Source: Strigops habroptila
Lineage: Eukaryota > Chordata > Aves > Psittaciformes > Psittacidae
Assembly (NCBI RefSeq): GCF_004027225.2
Contig: NC_044283.2
Location: 11,116,992 to 11,180,991, forward strand
Direction: 5' to 3'
Length of the DNA stretch: 64,000 nt
A program made the position numbers and the translations under genes. The notes under the pieces were generated by a model. That model made no database searches and was not told the DNA's origin. It saw only the letters and a list, made by a program, of their open reading frames with translations. Shown piece after piece: positions 13,110 through 28,100 of the stretch (within the stretch, counting starts at the first letter, position 1; the number at the start of each line of letters is the position of its first letter).

Positions 13110-16100
13110 GAGGTACTGACATTTAGAAACTTGAAAGTGAAGCAAATATGTTGCATCCTCATAAATTCTTGCTGAATTTAGATTTTAGCATGGTTCAGTA
13201 GGTTCAAAAGCAATAAATCAGCCCTAGAAAAAAACAGAAGACTGTCTTAAAAGAACAGAAGAGACTATATGAACACACTTCTTGCTCTTCAGATATTGCT
13301 TTCTGACTTACATTTTTATGGTGCAGTCCACCTGAGTGGATTACAGAGACTGCAGTTTAGCCCTTGACATGCTATAGCCTCTTCACAATGAAGGAGCAAA
13401 ACAACCATCTAGGGGAAGACACATCCTGCCACGGAAACCTCCAGTGCTGGTGGCTGACGAGCAGCCCCGAGTATAGCAGGAGCATCCATGAGCTAAACGA
13501 CATAAAATGCAGAGAGAAAAGGATTCTGGTTCAAAGCCTGCCCAGCACTTGCTTCAAGATGCTGAATAAAAAGATACTTTTTCCAAGCATTCCCAGAGAC
13601 ACATTGGTACAAAACTCTTTGTCCTATCAAATTCTCACTAGTTTTCAAATTCTGCCATGATGAATTTTGAGCATTTTGTACTAAATGTATTTTGTGTATT
13701 TTCTCTCCCTCTCTTCCTCCTAGCTTCTAATCTGTGCTTTTTATTTCAGCTGAAGGATCTGGATGCCTGCCCTGGAGCTCGGCTGGGTGAAAAGGTTACA
13801 TCCCAATTCAGCAGTAGCTTCTCACCACCATTTCACAGGGAAAAACTGCCACCCTTTCAAATTGCCTGGTGCAAACTGCTCAGCTGATGGCTCCCTAACC
13901 TGATTCAGTCAAACCCATCAGGTTCAGTTAAAACATATTAATAGTTGGTTAAGCAAAAAGTGCTGATCCAGGCCAGGGAGTTGTCAGCCCCAGCCCCTCT
14001 CACTGCTCTCACTCTACTTTTCAACCAGAGACCAGCACCTCCTCAGGACTGCACTTTAACTGCTGTTTGGTTTGTTTTTAAATACCAATCGTTTCAGAGT
14101 TTGGGGCATGCAGTACAGCTAAAGAAAGAAACTGGCCCAAATGCAAATGAGGGGAGGAGGATGACTTCTGGCCAAGGGTTGGAACAAGCATCCTCATAGG
14201 CAAGGGTGGATGGTATCTGGAGCTACTTCACCTGGACCTGCCACTGCTTCAGCAGAGTTGCAGTACATTTTTTATCCCAGATTGCTGTAAGGCAGCCTTG
14301 CTGTGGGTCAGCGTTAGGGCAACAGGCTTTTTGATATCCTGAATTACCGGAACACAGCCCCCTGAAGAAGCAATTTGAAAGGTTTTATAGTTGCCTCCAC
14401 AGAAGCAACATTTTCCTTTTCTCTTGTTCATCCAACACAATTGTAACTGCATTTTAATGATCACAGAACTCAGACTTCAGAGCCAGCAGCTGCTTTTAAG
14501 ATGAATTTGCATATGTATATTTTTAACAGAACAGTCACCTTCCTTCTTAAATTATTGAAAGGCTCTTGGATGAACCTGTCAATATGACATTTTGCTGAGA
14601 AAAGAAAGAGAAAACCATAAGAGCTGATAATACTGTCTGAAGGACCTGATATAATCTGGTTGCCCACTAAGTACCCTATTGCCACTGCTAGTAACAAGCC
14701 ACAGACATCACACTAGCTTTGCAAGGTCACACAAGTGAGGCTTGCCAGGCTTTGCCCAAGCTTTGCTTGGCCTGCTTGGAGCTTTGGTTTAGTTTGTTTA
14801 ACCGTAACAGCATCTAATGACCAGGTGGATAATTGCTAACTTGTTTGAGTAATCTCCTTGTATATTCATTGAGTATAACTGTATTTTCTACATGGCATAA
14901 TATAGGAGTAATAAGTAGCTATCTGGTGTAGAGTGAAATATTCATTACCCCAACAAGATGATGCTGTGTAGAGGAATGTGGCATGGTGTGATCAGAGTGG
15001 GACCCAGGATGTGGTGCACAGCAGTACAGGCAGGAGATGATGATAGAGCAGGCACAGGCCAGCACTGGATGGATGTTGCAGGCTATGAGCTGCCCACAGC
15101 GGTCTGTTGAAGAAAGGAAGGATCTGGAACTGTGCAAAACAGGTTTCAGCTATAACAAAGCAAGCAAACAGGAAGTATCCAACACTGCACACAATATAAG
15201 AGATATTGACATGTAACATGAAATTGCAGCCAGTGAAGACAGAAAAAGGGGTTAAACATGGTAGAAGATGTATAAAGATGTTCTTAATGATATAGTCTCA
15301 TGTAGGCTCTGGAGTGAGGCAGAGCGCATCATCAACATCATGTTCCTGTTGGCAAAGTGGAGAAATAAATCCCCCCTACCAGTGTCCCACTGTCCCCAGA
15401 AAGGACCTGGGATGTGATAACTCAGCACACCACCACGATTCTCTGGAGCTGAAGACATCAACCTTGCAGAAGAGGGTGGATTGGGGCAAGCGTAACAGCC
15501 AAGAAGGGGTAGAGACTTGGAACTATAACAATTTCACCTGTATTATTAATTAGACATTTTCTTTAATACTATTCATCTATCTATTTCTCACTCAATCTAT
15601 ACCAATCAGATCTGGGCTAGTAATAACTCTTTGATTAGACTGTTCAGATTTCAAGTACACTAGCAATAAATTCTTTCAATATAAGGTTTTTTTATCTCTT
15701 CACCCATAAAAAGGGATTTTAAGTCTAACACTGAAAATGCCGTGGCTATTTATAAGACAGCCAGGTCAGAAGTGCAACAGCTATTTCTGTCTATATGGTA
15801 ACTGGTATGTTGAGGCGGTAAAGAAGGAGAGGACTATAGTTATTAAGCAATCCCAGAGAAAAGGGATTCAGGGAAGGGAATTAATTTTCTCCCTGGAGTT
15901 CGATGACAAAATAAGATAGCCCTAAATCTTTAGATGTGAAATCTATTTAAGAAGAGTTATAACTTTGTACTTTTCCCTGGTTACATTTTATTTAGTGAGA
16001 TGTATTTTTAGGTTTGTATTTTGTGTGTTTGCAGTCTGATCTGACATTGCACTCCCATTACAAAACCCAACACAACCAAAGGCAGTGTCCAGCAGCTCTC

Positions 16101-19100
16101 CTCAAACTACTACCCAACAAATCCTGTTCAGTCTGTGTTACATTCTCTGCATTTTACAGATCCACTCTTAGCACCTCCACTTCTGACAGTAACCCCTCAA
16201 TACTGTCAGGCTGGGCTGTACTTACTTAGCTGCTTGCTCTAGAAAGGAGGAATCAGACTTAAATCTTTACTCTAGGTTTCCCTGCAATTTAAGCCAACAT
16301 ACCAATGGGGTATGCTTTTCTAATTAGGGCATAAATTTTAACAGGCAAATGTGATTCTCTGTGCTACACTGTAAAATAGCTATAAGAAATAGGAAACGCT
16401 TAGCTGTGTGATCCATGTTTCTGTGCTTGAGAGCCAAGAGGGAATTACTTTCATACTTGCCATACCATTCCTGAGCTATTTGTTATTGTTAACTTCTGTA
16501 ATGCTTTTTTCTTCTGCTGAAACCATGATATGGCAGAGCAAAACCAAGCTGTGCTGCCAGCACAGAGCAGGCAGAACACATACACAACAAAAAAGATGCT
16601 GAAAAAAGATAAATCACATTTTCTTTAGGAAGCAGAAAATTTCAGTAGGAAAAAAAAGGGGGGAAAACAAACTAAAAAATATTTACAGCAAACTTTACAT
16701 GTGGCTCTGCTATGAAGACTGCTCAGCCCTGAAGTCTCAATGTATCATCAAAACCTGCACTTGCATTTAGAGATCCCACAAATACAGCCCTTCTTTTTGA
16801 CTGGTTGGTTTTGCTTCCAGGCATTCCAGAGATTTCCTTCACCTGAATCAGTAAAGACCAACTCAGAATCACTAAAAAGAGCAGCTAGAAAAGTGCTACA
16901 AGAGCTGAAAGTGTAATAAATCACACGGCTAAGCCAGGGTGAAAACGTTTGCCTCCTCTTGCAATCAGTGACAAAGAAGAAAACATGATACTCTCAGAAC
17001 AAGAGGCTTTGTCTATCCCTGCTTTAGCACTCGTCTCCCTTCTCTGCTGCTGAAAAGATGTGTCTTTAATATGTAAACAGGGAATTTTTAAGCTTCTAAA
17101 ACAAATTGGTGCTGCAGCCCTTGCTGCTGTTGTAATAAAATAAAAGAATAAAAAATAAGACAATTCCTGAGAAACCAGCTAATTCTTTAAAAATGCAAGG
17201 AAATGTCCCCTTTGTTATAGTAAAATGTCAGCCTGATGTGTGACTGAAAAAGTCAAGACTAACAATGGTTATTACCAAGCCACAAAAATGACTGAAATTG
17301 TATTTTGTATCTAGTGTCTCCACAGACATTTACTTTAGTTTTATAATAAATGAGAAATTAGGGCAAAAGCTATAGTTCTATAGTTATCCCATGCTAAATA
17401 AAATATTTTGTTAGTATGTCTATGCAGTAAGGTTCTGTTTAATGTAAATAAGTGCATTAAAATTTGGCTGTTGCCAGTAGCAGCAGCAACATATGAACAG
17501 GAAGCTCGGACTCCCTGACGCTTTACCAAGTCACTTTGCTGTTGCACTAGAATGAATTCTAATTAACACAGGTGTGACTGAGAAGAAAATTAGGCCTCAT
17601 CTCTAGTGTGGATCTAAACATATTGCTGGTGCTTAACATATAAGTGTAGTTAAGAGAAATGAATTTTCTTCGTCTATACAACCTCTCTTACTAAATACAT
17701 CCTTCTAAATGTCAGGCTCCCTGATGAAGTAAACACAGTGTGAGTCATAAGCTTCTTTAAATGCAATGCCACTATACTGAAAAAAAATGGAAATTACTTT
17801 TAATTTTTGCCTTAATGATACTGAAGAGTGCATATCTGCAAGATGACCAAGTCTGACACCTAAGGCAGAAGCACAGATGCAGTTTCTTATTGTCTGTAAA
17901 TCATCGCCCATTCAGTATTTCTTATTCTAGTACCTTGCCTTAGCTTTTTCCTTCTCAGAATTCAATAAATCATATCATGAGATTTAATCATAGCCTTCTG
18001 TATGAGTTATGAAATAATCATTGTCTGCTACATTTTTTCTCCCTGATAACTTTGTTGCATAGTGAAACTCCAATGTCCTTTGCTTCAAATAGCTAATTCT
18101 TTATTAACAGAGAAACAACAGCAGCAGCCCATAATAATCCTTTTCATTATGCTCCAACACCCCACAAAGTCCTTGGTGTTTCTTGTATTGTGAGACTCAG
18201 ACACAGAAGACGGAGACCTCTCATGAGACTGCCAAGAAAAGAAGAAAGGAGAGGTGGAGAGACAGAAAAGGAAACATTTATTACTGGAGATTAAGCCTGA
18301 AATTCAGTATCATGAAGTAGAAAAATTATTCCCTTCCTAGGACTGATTGCTAGAGCTGATCTGAAGCACAGAGGCCTCCATATCTGAACAGGAAAACCAG
18401 ATTACCTCAGTGCTGCTTGTTCACCATTATCTTCTTCCATGACGAAGAGCTATCTCAGAGCTTGCTCCTCTCCCTGGCTGGAGTCTCACCTCCTCAGAAA
18501 CAGCCTGGACTCCTCAAAACAATGCAGGTTAAGTGAACATGTTTGAGTGCAACCACACTACAAGCAGGTCTACTGAAGAGAATAAAACAGAGCGGAAGCT
18601 CTAGCGCTTAGTGGGTCATGCATGGCATGTGCAGTCCCCATAATGGGTAGTGGAAGGACCTGAGAGCTGCAAAACTTTGGACTCAAATTTTTCATAGGCT
18701 GCCCGTGTATCATCCTAGATGAACATACTAACTGGTAAGGACAAAGTATTACTCCGTGCATCTATTAGGATGTTACTAAAGAAAGAAAGGAAAGACAAGA
18801 ACAGACCACTAAATCTTATTTACAAACACTCCTAAATTAATCTCAATTTTCAAGCCAGTTACAACTTTGCTAATGTCCTATCTGTCTCTCCAGCTTTGAT
18901 TCTGGTATGTTTTGGCCTCACTTCCGTGTCTTTATGTTCCTCTTGTTTCTTTAACAGCTTATTGTTGCTGTTGTCATTTTTTCCTGTCAGCCTCTCAATA
19001 TTCTGTGTATTTTTGACCAGTTGCCCATGGATAACTATGTTCTGTGCAAGTCAGGCAATTTATAACATAAGAATTTTCTGAAAAGTACTTGAGTTTCCTC

Positions 19101-22100
19101 AGAGATACCTGGGAAGCTCAAACTGTACACAGTTCTTCTGTTCTAGAGTAAAAGATGGGAAGCTTGAAACATCAAAAAACTGTTAAAGGAAACACCAAAG
19201 TTAGCTGGTTCATGGAAATAGTTTTCAGTTGCGGGTGGGCAGGACAACTGGATGGATTATCTTCCTTCCCCATTGCATCTCTCCAACGAAGCACGAAATC
19301 TATGTTTTGGCTTTGATTTCCCTCCACTACCACCACCTTAAAATTGTTTTCTGTGACTGGAACTCCATTACCTTTAACTAAGCACTGAGTTACCCTGCAT
19401 GGAAGAGAAGCAACTGTGGAGGGGATGAAATGGTCTCTAGTTTTAGCAGAAGACATTGACATTGATCTCATTTTATGGTGACATCTCAAGCCAGCTGCAG
19501 TTACCTCTTGCATGCCATCATGGAGTTAAAATACTTTGATGTCTGGTAATAAAAGACATAACTTACACAAGTGCCCTTTCAAAAATCTATTTACTAAATA
19601 GCTTCAAAAGGTCTTCCTTTCAAACTGAAAAGTCTTGAAAGAACTGGATGCCTCCTCATTTCACAGCTCCCATGAGACGTATGGGGAATCAAATAGAAAG
19701 TAACCACAATGTACAGCATCATTAAACTCCAGTGTTAAAAGAAGGACTTGCTGACTGTTTATATTTCAAAATACATTTTTTGTAAGTTTTGCTATAGAAA
19801 TGCATATTTGCAAACTGAATTTTCATGGCTGTGCCACCCTTACATCAAATTTGCTGGAGCAGCATTTTCTATGTGTATACTTTAATCCTGGAAGCAGATG
19901 GGGCTTCTGCTATGCTGATAAAGGAGCCAGTAGTTTAAGTGTTGTCAGTAGAGCTGAGTGCCAGCTCCCCTGCTCTGTTTTGGGACTGCTTCTCTCCAAA
20001 TTCAGCTCCCAGGCAATTCCAGGCTCCCTCAGTGACAGCGCAGAGAGAAGTCTGAATGCAGAAATTCATGGGGAGCTGTGTTTTCCTGGGACAGCCTGTC
20101 TCTTTCAACTAGTATCTGATTGACAGTTGCTTGTTAGGGGAAATAGCCAACGTGAGGTATTTGTAATAACTTTTTCCTACGAAGAAAACAAAGAAATGAA
20201 CAGACAATGAGAGTGATGAGATTGAAAGCCCATCTATTTGGGAGCAGCAAAGAAAGTCAGTCTAAATTAGCAGAGGCTATCAACACACAGCTGTATTCGA
20301 GCATCCTCCTGGCACCCAGAAAATGGAAGATAATTTATCGCTCTTGTCCACTGTGTCATCCTTAGGGTGTGCACACAGGCAGTTACCTCTGGTTAGAACT
20401 GCTTTGCAAACTCAGTCTCACTCCCCGAGCAGTAATTAGCTGGACACAGTGCACATCTGTGGCAGGAAAGCTATCATGCATTAAATTCCTGTGGCAGAAA
20501 CTCTGTATTTTAATTGGGATTAAAAAGTTATTTCAATTAAGCACAATTAACATTCATGGTGAGCTGACCAAAAGCCACTCTAATTTTGAATTTCACTGTT
20601 CACAGAAGGACTGTGAACTTTCTAGTGCAATCAGCACTAGGTGCCAGTGTTGAGGCTGGGGATCTGCAGCAGACAAGCCCTCAGAAACCAGGTGCTCCCA
20701 AGTTCCCCATGTTTTCTGCTAAATTATGGTGTCCTATTAAAACATTTGACCTTGTTTGACAGTTAACAAAGTTATGGAAGAACTAGATTTGTGAGACACC
20801 CTCATACTGACTTCTGCTGAAGTATTTAATTAAGTGTAAACTAGCTATGAAGCTCTGGACTTCAAGATAAATAAAGGTTAAAGAAAGAAAAGTAAATATC
20901 AAATTAAAATTAAATGCAATAAAGGTTATTTTTATCCATTGTGGTATTTTCCCAGGTTAAGCTTTTATGAGTTTTGTAAATGGCATCATCTGTTAACTAC
21001 TTAAGCTGGATAGCAACCACTACAAAATATCCCAATTTTACCAGAAGAACTATGAAAAATGAAGCAATACCAAAACGAAATGAAATTGTTCTCCTGCACT
21101 TAGGTAAAAGCATCCCTTCCTTATCTGCACAAAGCCAGAGAAATGGGCTTAGGTGTGGGTCTCCAGTGCAGCTGACATTTTTTGAATAAGTACTTTAAAA
21201 GCAATAGCGTAATTGAAAATGCTTTTCCTGGTGGCTTCTTGAACCACATGTATCCTACTGAAGAGTTCACCCTCCAGAAAGTCAGACTCAGTTCTTCAAT
21301 TCAAGGATGTCTGGAAAGCCATCTGCTCAGCACAGACTTGCACTATGTATAATCAGGCACCAAGATGCAGAAGCCTTTTTGAAATCGCAACTTCCCCACC
21401 GGGTGGCTTGTTAAGCCCGAGCCAGGGAACACACATCTTGGTGAAACCACCAGCTGTTCCTCAGAAGATTGCTGTGGCACGGTACAGAAGATACTCATAG
21501 TAAGAAAGTTGGTGTGTGCCGTCATTACTATCACTGCCTGGGGATTTTCTAACAAAACAGTTTTGGCTTGGAAGAAGTCCACTTGTCAAAAGCCAAGCTG
21601 TCTACTGAAACAGAAACGCCATTTAAACAAAAATGGTATTACCAAGGGACACTTCCTTTGCTCTAGCTTGGCTCATGAACAATCCTGTGACAGCAACACC
21701 CATCACAGGTCTGAACAGACAAACTTCTTCCTTGCTCTTCTGAGCCTCTGCGTTGATTCACAGCTCAGTCCTCACTGATCATGGTAGAAATGAGTTTCTC
21801 CTGGCTCCAGCATTGCTGGAGTTCATGCCCTGGAGTGCTTGGTGCTGCCCTGCTGCTTGAGGAAGCAGCCTGCTCACCTCTGCCAGCTGAGCCAGTTGTG
21901 TGGTGAGGTCACTCAGAACTAATGCTATTCAGATAATGTTCTTCTTTTTCATTAAGGTTGAAAGGCAGCAACTCCACAAATATCTCGGGCAAGAGACCTC
22001 GGGCACCAGCAGCATGTGGCTGAAGGTTACTTGCAGCAACCAAGATCTCCAGCCTAGCGCGAAGTGGAGCTGCCACCTCCTGTGTTCCAGGATGCAACCC

Positions 22101-25100
22101 CAGCCACACCGTTGCTCTGCACAAGCTTCTTCCTAAGCTTTCTTACAGGAACTGTCTTACTTTACAGGCACAGTCAGTCAACTCCTGGTCCTTCTCCTTC
22201 ACTCCAATTGAGATTTTTTTTCTATGTGACAATATACATTTTCTGGCTGAATGTATATTGAGTTATGTACTATTAAGTGAAGCAGCTCAGAAAGTGGAAG
22301 CAAAGGACCGGCAAACTTCAATTTTAGTAACTATTATAATAATTTAAAGTTTTTCTAGGCCTTAGAAACCTATTTTTTATCCTTCTTAGGTTACAGCATG
22401 ATCTGCAGCCTCAGTCAGTTACCTTGAGTTTCTGTAACCCAGGCAGGTACTAATTATGTAGGCAAATACACCATTTTATGATTACCATCCATTAATCCAT
22501 TTGATTGCTCCATCGCTATTCCTCGTTGATGCTTGCCTCCTCTTTTCCTTCCCCAAAGTCAGATTCAACAGAGCTGATCTATAAAAGCCTTTCAGTTCTT
22601 ATCTGTAGCAGACAAAATCCTTTAAAAAGCTAATCTCAGGTTTTGTTTCATTTGACACTAACACATTAAGCCTCCAAGAACTCTCTGTATTGTGCTGTCA
22701 GCTTACATTTCTCAGTGCTATAAGACTGAAAAGATGAAAATTAAATGGCAAGCCAGGGCTCCCTCCATCAGCATCAGTAGATAACTGGTTCAATCTCACC
22801 TCTTCAGTGCATTTCTAAAGGGAGCTGGACAGGTTTTCACCCTATATGTGCAAAACTTCCATTTTCTCTATAGCTGTAATACATCCCTGCTCTGAGGTCC
22901 TGACAGCACTGCATGTTACTTGCAGGAACTCCTCAGGCTCTTCAGTTCAGGCTATGGCTAGCAGTGCACATCGATGCCAGCCACATCCTTCCCATGCTGA
23001 TTGAAACAGCAATTCTTAATGTTTCTGTTGGGCAGCAGTGTTGTTCACGACGAGGCAGACAAGGCAGCTAGGCATATTTGCTTTTGTCACTCATGACAAC
23101 AGCCTGCAGCTGAAAGAAGATTGCATTTTCAACTGGTTTTCTTCTGTTTAGATTGCTTTAACAGCATGGACACAGTGTTCCTAGTTTCTGTTTGCGTGCA
23201 GCGCTCTCTAGTACGTGAGGCAGGAGGTGGTTCATGCTGCCTAAGAACATTTTTGACCCTGATGGTTCATGGCCCAACATCACACACCAATGAAACAGAG
23301 CAAACACATGCCAAACCCTTCTACTGCAGAAAGAATTTTGCAGCAACTTTGTGCTTGTGCAAATGATTCTGAGCATAATTTGCTCAAACTGTTTGTGTCT
23401 CATGTTGTTTTCTTGCCAGGGTGGGTGGAAAAGAAGAGAGGACTAAGACCTCTCTTTAATTTCAAAACCCATATTGGTTTCTGTGTGCTTTAGCGAGCCC
23501 CTGAGAGAGCAAAGGGTCCCTGCTCTGTGTGAGCAGCTTACTCGCAAACCTCACCCCCCCTGCAGCAGAACGGCCTCACTGCTGAAATGCAATAGCTTTC
23601 CAAACAGCTTTAGTTCTGGTGCTGCAGCTAATGCGCTTCTGTTAATAACTTGACTTTTTTCTTGATAGCAATTATAGTCTAACACCGGTCAATAGTTAGT
23701 CTGCTTAAAAAGATATCTGACCAGGCAACACAGCAAATACCTTGGCCTCTGGTTAGCACAAATAAAAAGCTGAGATCAGGTTCATTTAATCCATTTCATT
23801 TGTCTGTTCAAAACTTCCCCTTGAAAAGCTGCTTATAGAAACCTGGACCAGTATGCAAAAATATCGCAAGCAGAGAAAACAGACAAATGTCTTTAAATGG
23901 AGCACATTTGTTTAATGTATATCTCTGTATACATAATGTGAATACAACTGTATACATAATGCATGCAGCAAATGTATTTGAGTGGTACAGATGCTCCTAC
24001 AATCAGAATATAAATCAAGAATTTTTATGATGGGTTGTCTTGTGATTGCTTGAAAATCAGGCAGGTAGCTACAGGGAAGTTAAGAACTCATTTACAATGC
24101 ATTTCTGAGTAAACTAGCTATATCTACCTACATATCTATATATATTCACACACATATATATAAAATGTCAAGAAAACTATGCATTAGAAACAGTCTGTGT
24201 AACAAACTAACCCATTTTCAGATTTCAAAAGGAAAAAAATCACATGGAGATAATAATCAGTAAGTGCATAATGCTAGTATTATATTCCTTTGAGATTTTT
24301 CTTTGTAGGATTTTCAGACTTAGGAACACTGATTTCTTGATCAATATTTATAATAAACAGGGAACAGAACTTTCTGAAAATATTTATGCTAGTGAAAAGA
24401 AAAAATGAAGCACTTCTCACAAGCTTGATAGTTCCTTAATGTATTGAGTGTTGTTTTAAGGAAAACAGACATTCAAAAAGCCATGTTTCCTGCTGCATGT
24501 AAAAATACAGGTATCTCCTGAAAATGGATCCCAGTGTTATCTCCTAATCCAGACAAATTCTGATCTAGTCAAGCTACTAGGCATCTTGGTTTAACTTGCA
24601 AAAACCAGCAATTCTTTTTGTACAATGTCTCATGATGAAATGCTTACTCTGTGTAGGAATAAATGATACACGGTGGGTTTGAAATTATATTCTAATGAAA
24701 ACAGTATCTGGATTCTAAATCCGCTGTAAGTTTCACAGCATTCACATCAAGAAACAGAACAGCATTATGACTAACTTTTTGGTTAGACTCAGTCTTTTTG
24801 TTTACACAACTTAATGTGAATAGATGTACTCCAGATATTCATGAGCTTGTAGAGGACATCTTACAGCAAGGCTTTGCAAGCATTTTCATTGCATGAGCTT
24901 CACTCGCTTTTGTCTTAAGGCATTTTTAGCTGCTTTTCCCATTCCTAAAGTCTGCCTACAGGGAAGAAATACATATTTGTTGTTTCTCCAAAGAAGTCAT
25001 AGAAACAGGGCCTAGTATCCCTGTGATATGGACAGCTACACCAGAGCCAGGCACCATTCACTTCATTTAGAGTTAATGGAGAAAATCAGGCACTTCTGGC

Positions 25101-28100
25101 ATACATTTCCTTTGATCCCACAGCAGACAGCTAAACCAGATTGCAGAAACCCACTTGAAAGTGTTTGCTGCTCCCCATTCACCACAAAAAGAACTTAGGG
25201 GAGCCACCTCATATGTTAATCATTCTAAACAATGGTGAATCCCTGCCACTGCTGTCCAGTTTCATGAACCTGGTTACCCATTTTCATTAGGTTCTTGTGC
25301 AGCGACAGAAAACTACACTTAGCAACATACTCTAAGCTGCTTTTCAGCATCTCAGTAGTGAGTAGGGCCAAGAAGGAGCCAGCACCATCTGGGCAGGCAG
25401 CTCACCACAAGCCCCGTCATGCGCTCCACAGGATGCACTTTGAGAGCCGCTGTTACGCAACACGGCACTGACAATATTTTCATTGCATTGGTGTCTGGGG
25501 ATGAATCCAGCAGAAACAATGCACAAAAGGCCTTTTACAAGCACACAGACAAGGGCTACTCTGGCAGACCTCATGAAAAATGTTTGAATTACTGTGAAGG
25601 GGGAGGAAAAGGTGAAGCAGCACTGAAAGCCACTGATTTCCAACAGCAAACAGACCTAAGGTTAACCTTGGTTCATACCCAACAAACAAATTATTTGCAT
25701 AAAGGCATGTTTACTTCTAGCACACATTCAGTCATTCAAGTCTCTTAATGTTGTGCTAGAGATTTTGCATCTGGTACAGCCAGGTCTCAAGCTGCACAGA
25801 AGCCATTCACTGGTGCTCTTTAATATTCCTTAATAAACGCCACAGGTTGAACAGTGCCAGCAATTTCAAATATTATGACTATCTGTGACATTTTCAAAGT
25901 GCACCCTGCTAGGAAAGACTGCCTGGGAGTAGTTACTGAGCAGTCACCAGGTCCCATCCAGGCAAGCCGGCATGACTCCAGCAGAAGGCGAATCAACTTG
26001 AACCTTTGTATTATTTGGTTTGTAACAACATTTGGAAAGTTGGCTTGTCCTGACATGAACTTCCTTCAAAGTGTAGAGCTCCTGATCCCATGTGAATTGG
26101 CTTTGACGTTTAAGCAAATTCAATTTTCAGAAGAGTTTATATGCAACTTGAGTAGACAAATCAAAATATTTTTCTCTCCATACATCCTTACTCACTCTGG
26201 CCAAAAATTTATTTTATTTGGCTATGGAACTATATTTAACTTCACGGAAGTGTATCAGGCAAAGAACTAGAACAGGAAGAGCACCTTTCCTTATTGTAGA
26301 TATATGGCTTCAGCTTGGACTGCAGGGCCACAGTTTTGTCTGTGAGGGCAGAGATTTATGTTGCTGCATGCACTTGAGCATCTTCACTTTGTTGACTCTC
26401 TGAGGTACATGACAGCTTTCAGAGTGGATAGGCACAAGCTGTACCCTAGAGTTTAAGACTCCAAGTGCTGTACCATAGATAATTTTATTTTTTGTGGCCT
26501 CAGAATTGCCAATTTACGCAACCTGCAATACAAATTCCCTCTCAAGTTTTCTTTCCATCACACCTCAACACTTTGGATACATGGATGCTTTCTGCACCTG
26601 GATAATGCAATCCCAGAAGACTCAGTGTCATAGTCCCACCACCTCATCACCACTACAGACAGGAGTACGTATTGTGATAACGCTTCATGCATCTGTCTGT
26701 TAGTCATCATATTCAAATTCAATGTTCATTCAACATGATTCAATGAACAGTGAACTTCTTCCTGGCAGAATGAAGCAGGAAAATTTAGGCCAAACCCATT
26801 CCTATCACTTCACCTGAATTTCTAATGAGGAAGGTGGCAGGTGCTGAGAGAGTGAAGCAAGAAAATAAAATCCAGTATCCTTCCTTGAAGGAAGAGAAAT
26901 GGAAACGAAGATTGTGTGATGCTTTTTGCCTTAAACCCTGACAAAGGGGTCTGTAATCGCCATAAACTGTGTATCCACTATAGTTACTGGGTAAATCTAC
27001 TACCTGTTAGAATTTGGGACAGATTAGGATGTGTGCAAGATGCAAGATAGAACAGGGAAATACCTGCCTTCTTCATTGCTCTTCTTCCCCAGGCACCCAT
27101 TAGGAACACATTCTGAGCTAGACAGTTCTTTAGTCTGATACTCACTTTGTCCCTCTTAAATTCTCATCAAAAGATCTACTAATTAACACCGTTGTGTTCT
27201 CAGACTTACATCTCGCAAAGATACCCTTAGATCCTGTGAATCACCAATAAGCAATGCTAAGCATTTTTTTCCCAAGTGAATCCCATCTTAACTGCAGCTG
27301 TGAATAAGATGTTTAAAATATTTAAATATTTAGAGACTAGACTTTATGGCCTAATTTTACAGATATGGGCCCATTTAAGTCAAATTTTAATTAACAAGAG
27401 GTACTTGAATACATTGGTAAAAATAATTACTGCTCCTTTTTTCTTCCACTGAAGCAAATAGATTTTCTGTAGGGTCAGAACCTAGCCCCATAATTATTTT
27501 ATAGCTGAACAGAAGAATCTACAACAGATAGAGGTCATGCTGACTGCAGCCCTGAGAACAACACTATTTCTTATTGATTTCTTTCATCCTCAAATAAAAT
27601 AATAAATTAAAGTCCTAATCCACTAGCCAAATGTTTGATCTGGCCAGAATAACACTACAGTAGTTGAATAAATGACCCATAAATTTTCAGTAATTTACAT
27701 TGTTTTATGTTTAAAAGCCCTCATATAAAATTTCATTACCCCATATCTTTTCTGCAGTATGCTGGTTAATGAAAGGAGAGCTCTAGCCAAGAAAAATACA
27801 GTTATGTAGTTTTTATTATTCCCCTTCAAATAACCAGGCACAACTTTCAGCCCTGATGTAAGAGGGCATATCTTAATCGCAGTCATTAGGGTCTGTCTTT
27901 AGCTCTTGATGTTGAAAGCTAGAAAGATGAAACCTGTTAGATGAAAGAGAATGCCAGTGTTTGATGTATAACCTTCCTTCTCACTCCCATTCCTTTGCCA
28001 TTAAATTTATACCCATGGGAAATCAGAACATTTTTCTAGCATTATTATCAAGCTTTTATTTCACCAAGCTTTCACCTAAGAAGTTATTAATTTAGAGTAA

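Noticed and set aside
13752..13794. Possible short exon between an acceptor (tttttatttcag) and GAAAAG|GTTACA
   Set aside because: Only 14 codons, weak donor, no partner exon in phase and no recognised peptide.
19172..19513. 113-codon minus-strand frame with protein-like composition
   Set aside because: No recognised family and no supporting exons on either side.
25854..26270. 138-codon frame, the longest outside repeats and TRMT44
   Set aside because: No domain, motif, paired splice sites or related neighbour; length is within chance for 64 kb of AT-rich DNA.
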